NCBI RefSeq assembly: GCF_013170825.1
Contig: NZ_CP033365.1
Location: forward strand, 5,964,001 to 6,028,000
Length of the DNA stretch: 64,000 bases
Origin: Mesorhizobium sp. NZP2298
Lineage (GTDB): Bacteria > Pseudomonadota > Alphaproteobacteria > Rhizobiales > Rhizobiaceae
Reading direction: 5' to 3'
Below the pieces are notes generated by a model. That model saw only the letters and a program-made list of their open reading frames with translations. It searched no databases and was not told the origin of the DNA. Positions 50,763-60,200 of this stretch are shown in pieces (positions within the stretch are counted from its first letter, which is position 1; the number at the start of each line of letters is the position of its first letter). A program made the position numbers and the translations under genes.

Positions 50763-52718
50763 ATGGCATCGACCCTGCCACTCTGGATCCTGGTCGTCAC
50801 AGCATTCGCGCTGACGGCCTGGCGCTCTCGCCGTTACGCGGCTGCTCTTGCCAATGCACCGGCAGCGGCCCGCTTCGACCGCCCGATGCTGCGTCTCCAG
50901 GGCGTGATGGTCGCCATCGGCATGCACCGGAAAATGCTCCGCAAGCCGCTTTCCGGCGTGCTTCACGCGATCATCTTCATTTCATTCTTCGTGCTGTTCA
51001 CCGCCACGATCGATGCCTTCGGCTCACGGCTGTTTCCCGGGTTCTCGCTTGCACCCATCGGAGGCGAAACCTGGATTGCCGCTCTGCAGGATATCTTTTC
51101 GGTGCTGATGCTGGTCGGCGTCGCACTTGCGCTCTATCAGCGCTACGTGCTGAGGCCTGCCCGCTTCGATGGCTCGAGCGGCAGCGATGCGGCAATCATC
51201 TATGTGTTGATCGTTCTGATCGTGGCGTCTCTGCTGCTCGAGGCGGCGGCGCGCATAGCCGGCGGCGCCGACGGCTCGTGGCGGCCCGTCGCGTCGGCAC
51301 TGGCAGGACTGCTCGAGCGTGCCGGAATGCCGGGACATGCGGGTGAAGAGCTGTTCTACTGGATTCACGTCGGCGCCATTCTGGCGTTCCTCGTCTATAT
51401 CCCCGGTTCGAAACACCGGCACATGTTCCTTGCCGCGCCCAACATCTACTTCCGCAACCTCGAGCCCCGCGGCCTGGCGCCCGCGGTCCCGGAAGCGCGT
51501 GAGGCTCCAGGCATCGACAGCCTGGGACAGTTCGACTGGAAACAGCAGCTCGACCTTCTGTCCTGCACCGAATGCGGCCGTTGCCAGGCGGTCTGCCCAG
51601 CCTATGCGGCCGGTCTGCCGCTCAGCCCGAAGTTGCTGGTCACCGACATGCGCGATGCGCTTGCCGCGGGACCATCGGCCGCCCCGCTGGTCGGCGGCGT
51701 GATTTCCGAGGAGACGCTTTGGGCCTGCACCACCTGTCGTGCCTGCATGGAAGCATGCCCGGTCGAGATCGAGCATCTGCCCAAGATCATCGACATGCGC
51801 CGTCATCTGGTCGACGAAGGCCGTGTCAGCCCAGGTCTGCAGGAGGCGCTGTCGAACCTGACCCGTCTCGGCAATTCCATGGGCAAGCCTTCCAAGATGC
51901 GGGCCCGCTGGACCAGGGACCTCGGCTTTCCGGTCAAGGACGCGCGCGAGGAACCTGTCGACGTTCTATGGTTCGTCGGAGACTACGCGTCCTACGATCC
52001 GCGCGTTCAGGAAATCACCCGCAAGGTTGCCGAACTGCTGACCGCGGCCGGTGTCGACTTCGGCATTCTCTTCGATGCCGAGCGCAACAGCGGCAACGAT
52101 GTACGGCGCGCCGGCGAAGAAGGTCTGTTCGAGACGCTCGCTCAGTCCAACATCGACGAGATCAAGGCGTGCAGCTTCAACCGGATCATGACCACCGATC
52201 CGCATAGCCTGAATGCGCTGAAGAACGATTATCAGCATTTCGGCGCGGCGTTCGAGGTGCTGCACTATACGGCGCTGCTGGCGGAACTCATCGCGGCGGG
52301 AAAACTCGACCTGCATGTCGCCGACGGCGCCAGGGTCACCTATCACGATCCCTGCTATCTTGGACGCTACAATGGCGGCTTCGATGCGCCGCGCGAACTG
52401 ATCCGGGCCGCCGGCTACACGCTTCATGACATGCCGCGCTGCCGGGAGAATTCCTTTTGCTGCGGCGCCGGCGGCGGCCGCATCTGGCAAGGTGACGACG
52501 GCGTGACCGAGCGGCCGAGCGAGAACCGCATCCGTGAGGCGCTGAGCCTGGGCGACGTCGCTTATTTCGTCGTCGCCTGTCCGAAGGACAAGGTGATGTA
52601 CACAGCCGCGATCGATGCACTCGGCGTGGCCGACAGATTGAAGGTCGTGGACATAGCGGAACTTCTCGTGCCGCGTGCAAGCCAGGCGCTCGAAATGCCC
52701 ACGGTGGAAACGACCTGA
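50763..52718 (+). CDS. Membrane-anchored Fe-S oxidoreductase (DgcB-like ETF partner)
   Basis: 651 residues. The N-terminal ~220 residues have about five hydrophobic helices of the NarI/HdrE-like type. Then come two [4Fe-4S] ferredoxin motifs, CTECGRCQAVCP (about 266-277) and CTTCRACMEACP (about 321-332), and a C-terminal cysteine-rich (CCG) region with HDPCYLGRYN and FCCGAGGGRIW. This architecture is that of DgcB-type proteins, which take electrons from ETF and reduce the quinone pool. The partner flavin dehydrogenase is not encoded here, so the source of electrons is open; the GMC oxidoreductase across the divergent promoter is one candidate. Confidence 0.88.
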   Translation: MASTLPLWILVVTAFALTAWRSRRYAAALANAPAAARFDRPMLRLQGVMVAIGMHRKMLRKPLSGVLHAIIFISFFVLFTATIDAFGSRLFPGFSLAPIGGETWIAALQDIFSVLMLVGVALALYQRYVLRPARFDGSSGSDAAIIYVLIVLIVASLLLEAAARIAGGADGSWRPVASALAGLLERAGMPGHAGEELFYWIHVGAILAFLVYIPGSKHRHMFLAAPNIYFRNLEPRGLAPAVPEAREAPGIDSLGQFDWKQQLDLLSCTECGRCQAVCPAYAAGLPLSPKLLVTDMRDALAAGPSAAPLVGGVISEETLWACTTCRACMEACPVEIEHLPKIIDMRRHLVDEGRVSPGLQEALSNLTRLGNSMGKPSKMRARWTRDLGFPVKDAREEPVDVLWFVGDYASYDPRVQEITRKVAELLTAAGVDFGILFDAERNSGNDVRRAGEEGLFETLAQSNIDEIKACSFNRIMTTDPHSLNALKNDYQHFGAAFEVLHYTALLAELIAAGKLDLHVADGARVTYHDPCYLGRYNGGFDAPRELIRAAGYTLHDMPRCRENSFCCGAGGGRIWQGDDGVTERPSENRIREALSLGDVAYFVVACPKDKVMYTAAIDALGVADRLKVVDIAELLVPRASQALEMPTVETT

Positions 52719-52787
52719 CGGAATGCGATCCAGGAAATCGAGACCAAGCACCATGGGCAATAGGCCCCGAAGGAGGAGAGAGCGATC

Positions 52788-53711
52788 ATGTCGACCCTGA
52801 AAATCGGCTTTGTTGGCATTGGAAAAATGGGCACGCCGATGGCGACCCGTCTCATCAAGGCCGGCTATGAGGTGATAGTCCACGATATCGACGCCAACGC
52901 CGTGCTGGAACTGACCAATTCGGGCGCAAAGGCTGCCGGCAGCGCAGGCGAGGTTGCCGATGCCGCGGAGATCGTCTTTGCCAGCTTGCCCAGCCCGCAG
53001 ATCCTGGAAAAGATCGTGCTCGGCGATGGCGGCATCGCCGACGGCAAGGCGGTCCGCATCTTCGTAGACATTTCCACCACCGGCCCGCGAACGGCCGCCA
53101 GGGTCGCCGAAGGCCTTGCAGCCAAGAACATCGCCATGATCGATGCGCCCGTCAGCGGCGGATTGAAGGGAGCACGCAACGGCACCCTCGCCGTCATGGT
53201 CTCGGGTCCCAAGGCCGCCTTCGAGACGGCGAGGCCGGTCATCGAGAATTTCGGCCGGATATTCTTCATGGGCGAGGTTCAGGGCGCCGCCCAGACCATG
53301 AAGCTAGCCAACAACCTGCTTGCGGCAGCGGCCCTTGCGGTCTCCTCCGAGGCGGTGGTGATGGGCGTGAAGGCGGGCCTCGATCCGAAGGTCATGATCG
53401 ACGTCATCAACGCATCGAGCGGCCGCAACAGTGCCACCGAGGACAAGTTCCCGAAATCCGTCCTGCCCCGCACCTTCGATTTCGGCTTCGCCACCGGCCT
53501 GTCGTTCAAGGATGTGCGGCTGTGCGTGGATGAGGCGGAGGCGATGGGCGTGCCAATGGTGGTGGGCAGTGCCGTGCGCCAGTTGCTGAGCGTGACGAAC
53601 CAGCTCTACGGGCCGGATTCCGATTTTACCTGTATGGTCAAGACGGTTGAGACATGGGCGCATGTGGAGGTTGGCTCAGCCCAGACTCCAGATGTCGCCA
53701 AAGCGAGCTGA
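52788..53711 (+). CDS. 3-hydroxyisobutyrate dehydrogenase family NAD(P)-binding protein
   Basis: 307 residues of the beta-hydroxyacid dehydrogenase family. N-terminal cofactor motif IGFVGIGKMGTPMATRLIKAG, substrate motif DAPVSGGLKGARNGTLAVM, and catalytic Lys in QTMKLANNLL. Family members oxidise 3-hydroxyisobutyrate, tartronate semialdehyde or related 2/3-hydroxy acids; this one cannot be narrowed further. It follows the Fe-S protein by 69 nt and precedes the lactonase-like gene by 2 nt. Confidence 0.9.
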   Translation: MSTLKIGFVGIGKMGTPMATRLIKAGYEVIVHDIDANAVLELTNSGAKAAGSAGEVADAAEIVFASLPSPQILEKIVLGDGGIADGKAVRIFVDISTTGPRTAARVAEGLAAKNIAMIDAPVSGGLKGARNGTLAVMVSGPKAAFETARPVIENFGRIFFMGEVQGAAQTMKLANNLLAAAALAVSSEAVVMGVKAGLDPKVMIDVINASSGRNSATEDKFPKSVLPRTFDFGFATGLSFKDVRLCVDEAEAMGVPMVVGSAVRQLLSVTNQLYGPDSDFTCMVKTVETWAHVEVGSAQTPDVAKAS

Positions 53712-53713
53712 TC

Positions 53714-54508
53714 ATGGGTGACTCCGAACGCTATGAGATCCATGCCGTTCGCTACGGCCATTTCGAACGCCGCTCGGGTGAGAACTTCCTGGGCGGGGAC
53801 GCACATGATGTTCCCATGCCGCTCGACTATTTCGTCTGGGCGATCGTCGGCGAGAAGCGCACTTTCATCGTCGACACCGGTTTCGACAAACCGACCGGTG
53901 ACAAACGCGGACGCAGTGTCGTGAGGCCCGTCGATGACGGCCTGGCGGCAATCGGCATCAACCACGCCGATGTCAGCGACGTCATCGTCTCCCACATGCA
54001 TTACGACCATTGCGGGAACCATCATCTGTTCCCGAACGCGACCTTTCACCTGCAGGATGCGGAGATGGAGTTCGCGACCGGCCGCTGCATGTGCCATCAT
54101 GCCATGCGCCATCCCTTCGAGGCCGAAGACGTCACCACCATGGTGCGGCGCGTCTTTGCCGGAAAGGTTTGCTTCCACGATCCCGACTCGAAGATCGCGC
54201 CCGGCATCACGCTCCACAAGGTTGGCGGCCACTCGCGCGGACTGCAGGTGGTGCGGGTGGAAACCGACAATGGCGCGGTCGTGATCGCGTCCGACGCGGC
54301 CCATTTTTACGCCAATATGGAGCGCGAAAAGCCCTTTCCGGTCTTCGACCGACTGAGCGACGTGATCTTCGGGGTGGAACGGATGAAGCAGCTTGCCAGT
54401 TCGCCCGCTCACATCGTGCCGGGGCACGATCCGCTGGTGCTCGAGCGCTTCGCGCGCAGCCGCCAGGACGTCGAGGACATTGTAAGCCTTGCCCACCCGT
54501 TGGACTGA
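53714..54508 (+). CDS. Metallo-beta-lactamase-fold hydrolase (N-acyl-homoserine-lactonase-like)
   Basis: 264 residues from the ATG at 53714. The zinc-binding signature HMHYDHCGN is present, with later ligands His in VGGHSRGLQ, Asp in IASDAAHFY and His in VPGHDPLV. It is similar in layout to AttM/AiiA-type lactonases, but the signature does not prove quorum quenching. Opening of a sugar or hydroxy-acid lactone is equally fitting in this catabolic cluster. Last gene of the etf operon. Confidence 0.87.
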   Translation: MGDSERYEIHAVRYGHFERRSGENFLGGDAHDVPMPLDYFVWAIVGEKRTFIVDTGFDKPTGDKRGRSVVRPVDDGLAAIGINHADVSDVIVSHMHYDHCGNHHLFPNATFHLQDAEMEFATGRCMCHHAMRHPFEAEDVTTMVRRVFAGKVCFHDPDSKIAPGITLHKVGGHSRGLQVVRVETDNGAVVIASDAAHFYANMEREKPFPVFDRLSDVIFGVERMKQLASSPAHIVPGHDPLVLERFARSRQDVEDIVSLAHPLD

Positions 54509-54615
54509 TCACGTCGATGCCGTGACGGCCGGGATCCAGCGACACGTTCGGTCAGCGGGCGGGTCAGCCATGAGCTGGTTCCCGGCCCTCGTCAGAAGCG
54601 CGTACCGGGCATTCG

Positions 54616-54711
54616 GACACGCGCGGTCTCGCCCGGATCAAGGCGACGACCGACTTCATCGCCAACGCGGTGCCTGAGGCGGGAGATCCGTTCCTGCCGA
54701 GACAGAAATAA
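54616..54711 (+). pseudogene. Possible LysR-family C-terminal remnant
   Basis: The frame reads DTRGLARIKATTDFIANAVP and a short tail to a stop at 54709. LysR regulators often end with a similar hydrophilic helix (HPDLRRxxRxxAxxDFxAEA). No upstream portion is recognisable. Confidence 0.45.
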
Positions 54712-54733
54712 GACGGTGGCCGGGAGCGCCGGC

Positions 54734-54800
54734 TCAGATCCTTTCGACAGCCAGCGCTATGCCTTGCCCACCGCCGATGCACATGGTGATGAGCGCAAAC
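54734..54800 (-). pseudogene. Remnant of a thiolase C-terminus
   Basis: The minus strand encodes ALITMCIGGGQGIALAVERI followed by a stop. CxGGGQGxAxxxE is the C-terminal active-site motif of acetyl-CoA acetyltransferases, with the catalytic Cys. The rest of the gene is missing. Confidence 0.75.
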
Positions 54801-55608
54801 CAGCTCTATTCCGCGCTGACATTCCAGGGGGCGCATCCTGGAGAAAGCGACTTCTGGATGATATCGGGGATCAGGGTCCGGTATCGGAACTCATCGAAAG
54901 CCGTTCGGATGCAGTTTTAGCGGTCCACACTCACGATGCAGGTCACTCAAGGCACGAGAACGGGGGTATTTTCGGCGGCGTTTGGGTAGGCTCAAATCAT
55001 TCCCACTCGATTGTTCAAACAGCATATAACCCCTTGAAATTGCTGTCAAATATTCTTCAGCATAGCAAAAGCTCCGACATCGAGGCCGTCAAAAAGTTAC
55101 GCTTTTGATTTTAAAGGGAAAATCGCCCCCCAAAAAAATTTGGGTTTCACCAACTATCGATGTCAATCGGACGATTTTTGCACTTTGCCGCGTTCGACGG
55201 CCGCACCCAACCCCCATCGAAAAGTACCGTCACCGCTTCAATTAAGCGCGTTGTTTTCGTTGCAAAATCAATGGTCATGGTGGCCCCCCGCAACGGGCAA
55301 GCGGATGGTTCTCCCCGTTGTATGTTCTCCGCACGGTCTGGCGACCCAAAGAAGAGACCTGAATATCCCAGATCTGATCGCCTGCAAGGCAAACTCGATG
55401 GCGCCGTCAAGCACCGTTCCTCTTGATCGTGCCCTGCTAACCGATGTCGGTTGGAAACAGCCACGCACAAGCTTTCCTTTAACCACGCACAAGCTTTCCT
55501 TTAAAAAGAGCGTGCGGCCAAGATTATTGCCCATCGCATTTCCCTCGGGGCCTAATTGCATTGCCGCCTCGAAACGCGCTAACCTTTGGCGTATCTCGGA
55601 GAGCAGCA
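54801..55608. other. AT-richer intergenic region with a tandem 22-bp repeat
   Basis: About 800 bp without a convincing gene. Base composition drops compared with the operons to the left. A 22-bp unit beginning CCACGCACAAG is present twice in direct tandem (55461-55482 and 55483-55504). A minus-strand frame through the repeat can be read but has no family motif or start signal. Confidence 0.5.
55461..55504. repeat. Perfect tandem duplication of 22 bp
   Basis: Two exact copies of a 22-bp unit (starts CCACGCACAAG, ends CCTTTAA) lie head to tail. A replication-slippage duplication is the simplest reading; it is not a CRISPR because there is no spacer. Confidence 0.9.
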
Positions 55609-56364
55609 ATGAAATTGCGCGAACTGGTGGAGTCCGTAGGGGTTTTCGGAGCCATCGCTTTTGGCCTCCTTTTGTTCTACGCTGTAACAACACAGCATGT
55701 CCATTATCCGGTTAGCTTACTTGACGGTCGGTTTTTCATCCTCACGTGGCCCGTATTGCTGGCGGTCGTGTTGTTGATGGGGCAGTTCATACGGAATCGG
55801 CAGGAAGCTTCCAATAACCTAATGGCCGCAGTGGCTGAGGCAAAGGTCCAGGGCGAGTTTGAAGTTCGTGAAGCCGCCAAGAATAGAAGAGAAACCGAGG
55901 CCGCTGAAATCGCTGACCGGCAGTTTTGGAGTGATCTGGACGCTAGCCTTACCGACCGAAGAGCACTGATGGACCATGATGAGCCGGACTACGTATCCGC
56001 AGTCGTGGACAGCGCTCATCTTCTTAGAGACAATATTTCCCGAGCGTTAACAAGCTATCCCGATATCTCAAAGCCAATGCGGATTTACTCCAAGATGCTC
56101 CGTGACGAGGTAAAAGATTTTCTGGACAAGGTACAGATCATAGAGACGCGAGCAAATACGCGATTTAAAGGCGCCGGCATCGATCGTTGGAAGCTCGAGG
56201 AACTCTGCAAAGCGCAATACGACGAGGAGAAGAAGTCCGTTCAGTATGACTTCCATTGCGGCACTGCCTTCGAGGATGCACATGATCAATGGCGGAAGCG
56301 CACTCAAACGCTTACCAGCATAGCCGCAAAGCTCTTCGACCGCCCTGGCCCCAATTTTCAGTAG
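55609..56364 (+). CDS. Unknown membrane-anchored protein
   Basis: 251 residues from the ATG at 55609, which follows CGGAGAG. Two N-terminal hydrophobic helices (about residues 10-28 and 40-62) are followed by a charged cytoplasmic region rich in Glu/Arg/Ala and probably helical (about 70-200). No enzymatic motif or known family was recognised. Codon usage is less GC-biased than in the operons to the left, suggesting acquired DNA. It faces the next gene, which also encodes a membrane-anchored protein. Confidence 0.65.
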   Translation: MKLRELVESVGVFGAIAFGLLLFYAVTTQHVHYPVSLLDGRFFILTWPVLLAVVLLMGQFIRNRQEASNNLMAAVAEAKVQGEFEVREAAKNRRETEAAEIADRQFWSDLDASLTDRRALMDHDEPDYVSAVVDSAHLLRDNISRALTSYPDISKPMRIYSKMLRDEVKDFLDKVQIIETRANTRFKGAGIDRWKLEELCKAQYDEEKKSVQYDFHCGTAFEDAHDQWRKRTQTLTSIAAKLFDRPGPNFQ

Positions 56365-56487
56365 CAGATCGCTGTCCGCGACCTGCCGAGCGATAAGGTA
56401 CAGGATTGAACTATCCCTTTGGTTTCGTCGAGTATTTCACCGTCCAGCGCAAAGCTCGTCCTCCTTGGAACCAAGCTAATTGGCCAT

Positions 56488-57186
56488 TCAAGCGGACTCG
56501 GGATCGCTATGTGTGTCTCCGGGTGGTTGGCTGGATGACAAACCATCATTCTCAGCAGGGAACTCAACATTTTTGTGGGACACGTGCGCGGCTGCCGTTC
56601 TCCTCTTGGGGAATTGCTGCGCTAACTTCTCGACGAACTTGTCCAGCCGCGTCTCGGGATACCAGCCGCGTAGCGCATCCATGAAAAAGCCAGGGGCGAG
56701 ACCTTTCGGCGCATATTCCCAATCCACCAACTGGGCTGATACCCAGCCCAGCGTCGACAGATCTTCGAGCAAGACTGCCCGCTTGTCGCATAGGTCCTTC
56801 GCTCTTTCCAAGTGATTGTAAAGTGCCACAAATGCGTGCCTGTACATCAGAGCGACCTTGTTCTGCTGCAATGACCGCGAGAACTCCGGGGTGAGAGCGA
56901 TCTGCATCGATTTCCGATCGGGCACTATCGCTTTTTCGTCTACGATCTGGCGCCATTCTTCAGGTACAGGTACCAGACCTACGCCCCAGTCTAAGCTCGT
57001 TGTTGCAAACCTCAACATTTCGTCTTGCTCGAGCTGATAAGATAATTGCTGAGCCAACTCCAGTCGTCTCTGACGCCTCGCGTTCAAGTATTCGTAGATA
57101 ACGCCTATGAACGCCGCCAGCGCGATACACGCAGATACCACTTCGCTGATTGAGCCAAAGTTCCAATTGCAGATTGAGTCGATCAT
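56488..57186 (-). CDS. Unknown single-pass membrane-anchored protein
   Basis: 232 residues from the ATG at 57186, which has an AGGG/AGG stretch upstream. One hydrophobic helix near the N-terminus (about residues 14-32) is followed by a basic segment (NARRQRRLELAQQL) and a soluble Trp/Tyr-containing domain. No family was recognised. It begins 76 nt downstream of the giant gene on the same strand and may share its transcript. Confidence 0.65.
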   Translation of the reverse strand: MIDSICNWNFGSISEVVSACIALAAFIGVIYEYLNARRQRRLELAQQLSYQLEQDEMLRFATTSLDWGVGLVPVPEEWRQIVDEKAIVPDRKSMQIALTPEFSRSLQQNKVALMYRHAFVALYNHLERAKDLCDKRAVLLEDLSTLGWVSAQLVDWEYAPKGLAPGFFMDALRGWYPETRLDKFVEKLAQQFPKRRTAAAHVSHKNVEFPAENDGLSSSQPPGDTHSDPESA

Positions 57187-57262
57187 AAACCTGCCCTCAC
57201 TACGCGCCGGCGTTCGGCTACGTCGTGTAGCTACCGCCACCGCGGCTAAACATTTCGCAGCA

Positions 57263-60200
57263 TCACGAGTCGCTGATTTGTGCGCCCCCCGATCGATCGA
57301 ATTTCAAGAGGTCGATGCGGGCATCCTTGGTTTCGGCGCCAGCAAGGGCATATGACCAGACAAAAAGCGCCCGTCGCCTGACGTGGCCGAGCGCCAGATC
57401 CCGAAGCAGTCCGGGAAACTCGATCTTCTGCGGCAGTGGCGCTGCTGCATGCACGCGCACGCGTGCGACGTGTTTTGATGTTTCGACGACGGAGAAGACC
57501 GACGGGGGCGGTCCGATCACCGGCTCGGCTACGATGTCGACCTGGATCATCGCTTTGCCGGCAACGAGTTGCAGCCGATCGCCAGGCGCCAGCGGACAAC
57601 GTCTGCCAGGCAAGGAACCCTCCGCCAGGCTTGGCGAGACGAGGTTTGCAAGGGCCACTTCAAAGACCGTCGCATTGGACAGACTGTAGCGGCCGTAATT
57701 ATCGGGTGCGATCCCCTGCAGCACCAGCGGCTCCGGAGGCGGCTGGTCGCCCCCGAGGGTTCGCGGCGGCAACCTCGAGAAACCGATCTCGTACTTGCCT
57801 TTGTCTTTGACAAACTCGCCGTCATCAGTGGCAGTCAGCCCTCCAGCGAAGTAGAGGGTCGATCCCAAATCATAGGCCACGCGGTCGGCAGCCAGCATGA
57901 ACGAGCCTGCGCCGCCGACTGCGTCGCTGGCCGTCGGGCTGGCAAGCTGGCGGTCGTAGGACGGATCGCCGAACAGAACGGTCTTCGACCACACCGGCAG
58001 CACCCGACGCGCGCCGGGGTCAAGCTGGAGCGGAAGCAGTATCTGCCGTCGTGGGCCATCGGGCAGGTCACCGGGAGGCCCCCCGCCGCCGCCATCCTCC
58101 TTGGTCTTGAGGTCTACCACCAGCCGCAGATGCGTGTCGGCGTTCGCCTCGCGCAGCGCCATTTGGACATCGCCTAGTCCGTCCTGGGGCTGGACGTAGA
58201 ATATCGAGGTCGCAAGCCTTAGGTCGAGCGAGGACGCGAAAGGCCCATTCGCGTCGATTGACAGTTGAACCGGAAACGACAGCGATCCGATCTCGATCCG
58301 ACCTGAGGCCGTCAATTTCTGTTCAACGCCGGCGCCTTCCATACGCGATGCTACCTCGATCGCGATCTGCGCCAGCCCATTCCAGCTGGCGCTGATCGTA
58401 GCCCCGCCCTTGAGCGTGAATAGCGCGCGGTCGTGTCGGCGGGCGTCTGGGGACGAGTACTCGAAACGGGCCGCATCGGCCAGTCCATCCTGAGCGTGGA
58501 AAAGTGCGAGCCGGCCAGCCTTTTCATCGAAATCGGCCAGCGATACGTAGGTGCGGCGGCGAAGGCCGAACGTGATGCGTTCGATCTCCGCCAGGATTGC
58601 CGGCTTCCCATCCTTGTCCGGTGGCATAAGATCGGCCGGAAGAACCGGAGAGCGCGGGTTGCGCAGCTGGTGCGCGACGACGGGGCCGGAATTCGCCGGC
58701 CGGCCGAACTGAACCTGTCCCTCGTCGAAGGCTGCCTCGTCCGCGGGCACGGTCAATGAGGCGACCGAAACGTCGATGACGCCAGGCCTGCGGCCTATGG
58801 TCCCTCGCTCGATGACCGGCGGTAGTATGGCCGCCGCCTGTTTGTGTTGCGGCTTCCCGTCTGCCTTGATGGCGACGGTTGCGTCTGCTTTCTGCGGCGC
58901 CAGCGTATGAAGCACTGTTTCCAGCACTGCCTCTGTGGCTTTAGACAAGGGAGCGCGCCGGCGCGCGACCGAGGGCAGCAGGTGTCGCGCGGCCGGACCG
59001 TCAAAGCCGAATTTGGCGGCAGCGCCGCGATCGTAGGCTATCTGGTTGGCGAAAGTCAGATAAAGACCCGCTGGGTCGACGGATGGTTGCTCCATCGATA
59101 TCGGGATTGCGTCGGAAGAGGCTGGCGCAAAGGCTGGCCAGCCGAACATCTGGAAACGTCCCGCAAATCCTGAATCGTGACCGAGCAGCGGCACCTCGTC
59201 GCCCAGTGCCGGCCCTAGTTGTGCAAGCCATTGCGTTCCCTGCCCCGTCGGCCACCCAAGCGCGGCGGAAGGACTGACATCGCTTTCGGCCGGGGTGAGC
59301 GCGGCTCCCTTGACTAGCCCTGCCAGGGGTCGGGAAACTCGCCGGAGGGCGACGCCAGGCAGGTCGCCAGGAGCAGATGTCATACGGATCGCCATCAAAG
59401 CGTTGGCGTCGACGTTGAGCGCCGCCTCCACCAGCTCATCGCGCATGACTTTGTCGGAAAGATCATCTCCGCCCCCGGCGAGGACACGCCGGTACCTGTC
59501 AAGCCGGGTTGCCCGGCCGCGCGACAGGACGATCAAATCTGCAAACACCGCAGCTTGCGGATCAGCCGACATCCCGGTCGTGTCGGAGCGGATGATAACC
59601 CGCACGGCAGGGGTCGCGGGCCTGCTGATCACGCTTCCTGTTGCAAGAAAGCGTCCGCCCTGCAGCGTCGATGCCTTCCAGTCAACCGCCATGAGATAGG
59701 CGCCAACCTTATCGAGATCGCGACGCGCGGCGATCGCTACCATCGCTCGCAGAAAGAAGGGCGCAGCTTCCAGGTCTGCCGGTTCAAGAGGCACGCCTGC
59801 GTTGCTTTTACGTTTCTCGAAATAGGCTTGCTCTACAGGGATGACCTCGCGAGCCCGTGGGTCGCTATCCGAGCCGTCAGACGTTAGCGGCCCTGCAACG
59901 AACGCAGCATCGATCGCCGCACCTTCGGCCAGGCTTCCTATGGTGACGTTTGCGATCGGTCCGGTCGTTTTCTGCGGCGTCGCGGGCCAAAGGTCCGCGC
60001 TTGCAACCTGCCAGACGCCGGCTTTCGTGTTGAGCGGCTTCTCACCTATCGGCGACTTCGCCAATGACAGGTCCGCCCATGGCACGACCGCAGAGTAGGT
60101 CTGCGCATTATTGTCAGGAAACTGCGCGACTGCCCCGCCAATGAAGAGCGGAGCATCGTCGCCTTTCGACCACCATTGCTCGATGAGGAAATCGTCAAAA

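Noticed and set aside
53714..54508. Confident call as a quorum-quenching lactonase
   Set aside because: The HxHxDH zinc motif is shared by many metallo-beta-lactamase-fold hydrolases and the catabolic context fits other lactones equally well.
55461..55504. CRISPR-like repeat
   Set aside because: Two directly abutting copies without spacers; a simple tandem duplication.
55268..55693. 141-codon minus-strand frame across the tandem repeat, considered as a transposase fragment
   Set aside because: No DDE or helix-turn-helix motif, no start signal, and no terminal inverted repeats nearby.
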